Origin: Qipengyuania proteolytica
GTDB taxonomy: Bacteria > Pseudomonadota > Alphaproteobacteria > Sphingomonadales > Sphingomonadaceae
Assembly: GCF_019711565.1 (NCBI RefSeq)
Contig: NZ_JAIGNN010000002.1
Location: 930,001 to 994,000, forward strand
Reading direction: 5' to 3'
DNA: 64,000 bases
The notes beneath the pieces are model-generated. The model did no database searches. It was not told the DNA's origin and saw nothing but the letters and a program-made list of their open reading frames with translations. The number at the start of each line of letters is the position of its first letter. The first letter of the stretch is position 1. Shown in pieces: positions 63,157 to 64,000 of the stretch. A program made the position numbers and the translations under genes.

Positions 63157-63542
63157 GCGGGCTTGCCCTCACCACCTTCCTCGTCCCCGATTACGACGAG
63201 GCCATCGCCTTCTTCCGCGGCGCGCTGGATTTCGCACTGCTCGAAGACAGCGACCTTGGTGGCGGCAAGCGCTGGGTCGTGGTTGCGGGAACGAGCGGCG
63301 GCAAGCTGCTCCTCGCCCGCGCGGCGAACGAACAACAGCAGGCGGCCATCGGCAATCAGGCGGGCGGGCGCGTCGGCTGGTTTCTCGTGTCCGACGATTT
63401 CGCCGCCGACCACCAGCGCATGGTATCCTGGGGCGTCACATTCACCGAAGAACCCCGCCACGAAAGCTATGGCACGGTGGCGGTCTTCAGAGATCCCTGG
63501 GGGAACCCGTGGGACCTGATCGAACACAGGAAAGCAGCATGA
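63153..63542 (+). CDS. Glyoxalase/VOC-superfamily protein
   Basis: 129 residues from GTG 63153, overlapping the dehydrogenase stop. A VOC fold with paired beta-alpha-beta-beta-beta halves; the ends show FLVPDYDEAIAFFRGALDF and RDPWGNPWDLIEH, typical of glyoxalase/bleomycin-resistance-like proteins. Some metal ligands are visible (His in EEPRHESYG, Glu in IEH). The substrate is unknown. Its stop overlaps the next start (ATGA). Confidence 0.83.
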   Translation: MSGLALTTFLVPDYDEAIAFFRGALDFALLEDSDLGGGKRWVVVAGTSGGKLLLARAANEQQQAAIGNQAGGRVGWFLVSDDFAADHQRMVSWGVTFTEEPRHESYGTVAVFRDPWGNPWDLIEHRKAA

Positions 63543-64000
63543 CCGAAGAGGTCCTCATCCACACCCACGGCCGCACCGGCCATATCTCGCTCAACCGGCC
63601 CAAGGCGCTCCACGCGCTGACGCTCGACATGTGCCACGCGATGAGCGCGGCGCTGACCGATTGGGCCGGCGACGACGCGGTCGCGGCCGTGATCCTCGAC
63701 CATGCGGAAGGCCGCGGGTTCTGCGCCGGCGGCGACATCAACCTCCTCCGCAACTCGGCGCTGACCGACGGCGGCGCATCGGGCCGCGCCTTCTTCCACG
63801 ACGAATACCAGCTCAACCACCAGATGATGACCTATGCCAAGCCCATCGTGGCCTTCATGGACGGCATCACCATGGGCGGCGGCGTGGGCATCGCCATGCC
63901 GTGCAGGTTCCGCGTGGCGACCGAGCACACGCGCTTCGCCATGCCCGAGACCGGCATCGGCCTGTTCCCCGACGTGGGCGGCGGCTGGCACCTTGCGCGC
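63539..64000 (+). CDS. 3-hydroxyisobutyryl-CoA hydrolase / enoyl-CoA hydratase family, cut by the window end
   Basis: 154 residues are visible from ATG 63539 and the frame continues past the right edge. The crotonase fold has GRGFCAGGDINLL and MGGGVGIAMPCRFRVATEHT, and PETGIGLFPDVGGGWHLAR is the marker that separates 3-hydroxyisobutyryl-CoA hydrolases from ordinary enoyl-CoA hydratases. It would release 3-hydroxyisobutyrate in valine breakdown. It overlaps the VOC gene by four bases. Confidence 0.87.
   Translation, partial: MTEEVLIHTHGRTGHISLNRPKALHALTLDMCHAMSAALTDWAGDDAVAAVILDHAEGRGFCAGGDINLLRNSALTDGGASGRAFFHDEYQLNHQMMTYAKPIVAFMDGITMGGGVGIAMPCRFRVATEHTRFAMPETGIGLFPDVGGGWHLAR

Overview
This window reads as a GC-rich (roughly two-thirds G+C by eye) chromosomal segment of an aerobic alphaproteobacterium, most probably Sphingomonadales and perhaps the Erythrobacter group. 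That placement is an inference from the proteobacterial crtY/crtI/crtB carotenoid genes, the large set of secreted peptidases and amidohydrolases, the TAT-exported CopA with CopB, and the many ATGA/GTGA start-stop overlaps. Genes are packed tightly. I saw no insertion sequence, prophage, integrase, CRISPR array, rRNA or replication origin. One tRNA is present, tRNA-Gly(CCC).

Layout. 1-7.9 kb: a chemotaxis operon on the + strand (end of cheA, cheW, cheY, cheB, cheR), then a membrane GGDEF/EAL protein translationally coupled to the first of two related chemoreceptors. 7.9-12.3 kb: a secreted beta-propeller/amidohydrolase protein and a LacI-type regulator. 12.4-15.6 kb: a PilZ protein followed by a Wzx-like flippase and a Wzy-like polymerase, a probable c-di-GMP-linked polysaccharide unit. 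15.6-21 kb: a flavin monooxygenase, a CinA-type MoCF protein and a giant DUF2339 membrane protein. 21-30.2 kb: rplA-rplK and nusG-secE lie on the same strand in the classical order, but about 7 kb separates them; that interval carries pspA, a double-domain retropepsin-like protein, copB-copA, a DUF305 protein and an unrecognised 456-residue protein.

30.3-39.9 kb: an AGCS sodium/amino-acid symporter, a previously easy-to-miss 49-codon gene, a GT87 membrane glycosyltransferase, and a peptide-use block (DUF885 peptidase, amidohydrolase, S9 peptidase) followed by a MipA-type outer-membrane protein. 39.9-45.1 kb: a DUF2059-like exported protein and then crtY-crtI-LOG-crtB, which turns GGPP into beta-carotene. 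45.1-49.5 kb: biotin-dependent acyl-CoA carboxylase alpha and beta genes with an RTX repeat protein between them. 49.5-56.2 kb: an MFS exporter, dinB, a NUDIX hydrolase, 6-phosphogluconolactonase, dps, a degenerate UPF0016 protein, an SDR, an alpha/beta hydrolase and the tRNA.

56.3-64 kb: a Cds1-like PLP enzyme with a DUF819 membrane protein, then a probable valine/isobutyryl-CoA degradation block (mmsA, acyl-CoA dehydrogenase, VOC protein, 3-hydroxyisobutyryl-CoA hydrolase cut by the window end). Three small lipoproteins and a RidA protein sit inside that block. Propionyl-CoA made by mmsA could feed the acyl-CoA carboxylase at 45-49.5 kb.

The observations most worth following are the split secE-nusG/rplK-rplA cluster, the 49-residue conserved-looking small protein, the RTX gene between the two carboxylase subunits, a low-GC mosaic segment inside the carboxylase alpha gene, the LOG gene inside the carotenoid operon, and a candidate leaderless promoter and EcfG-type promoter. 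I did not find a clearly new multi-gene system; the unrecognised pieces are individual genes.
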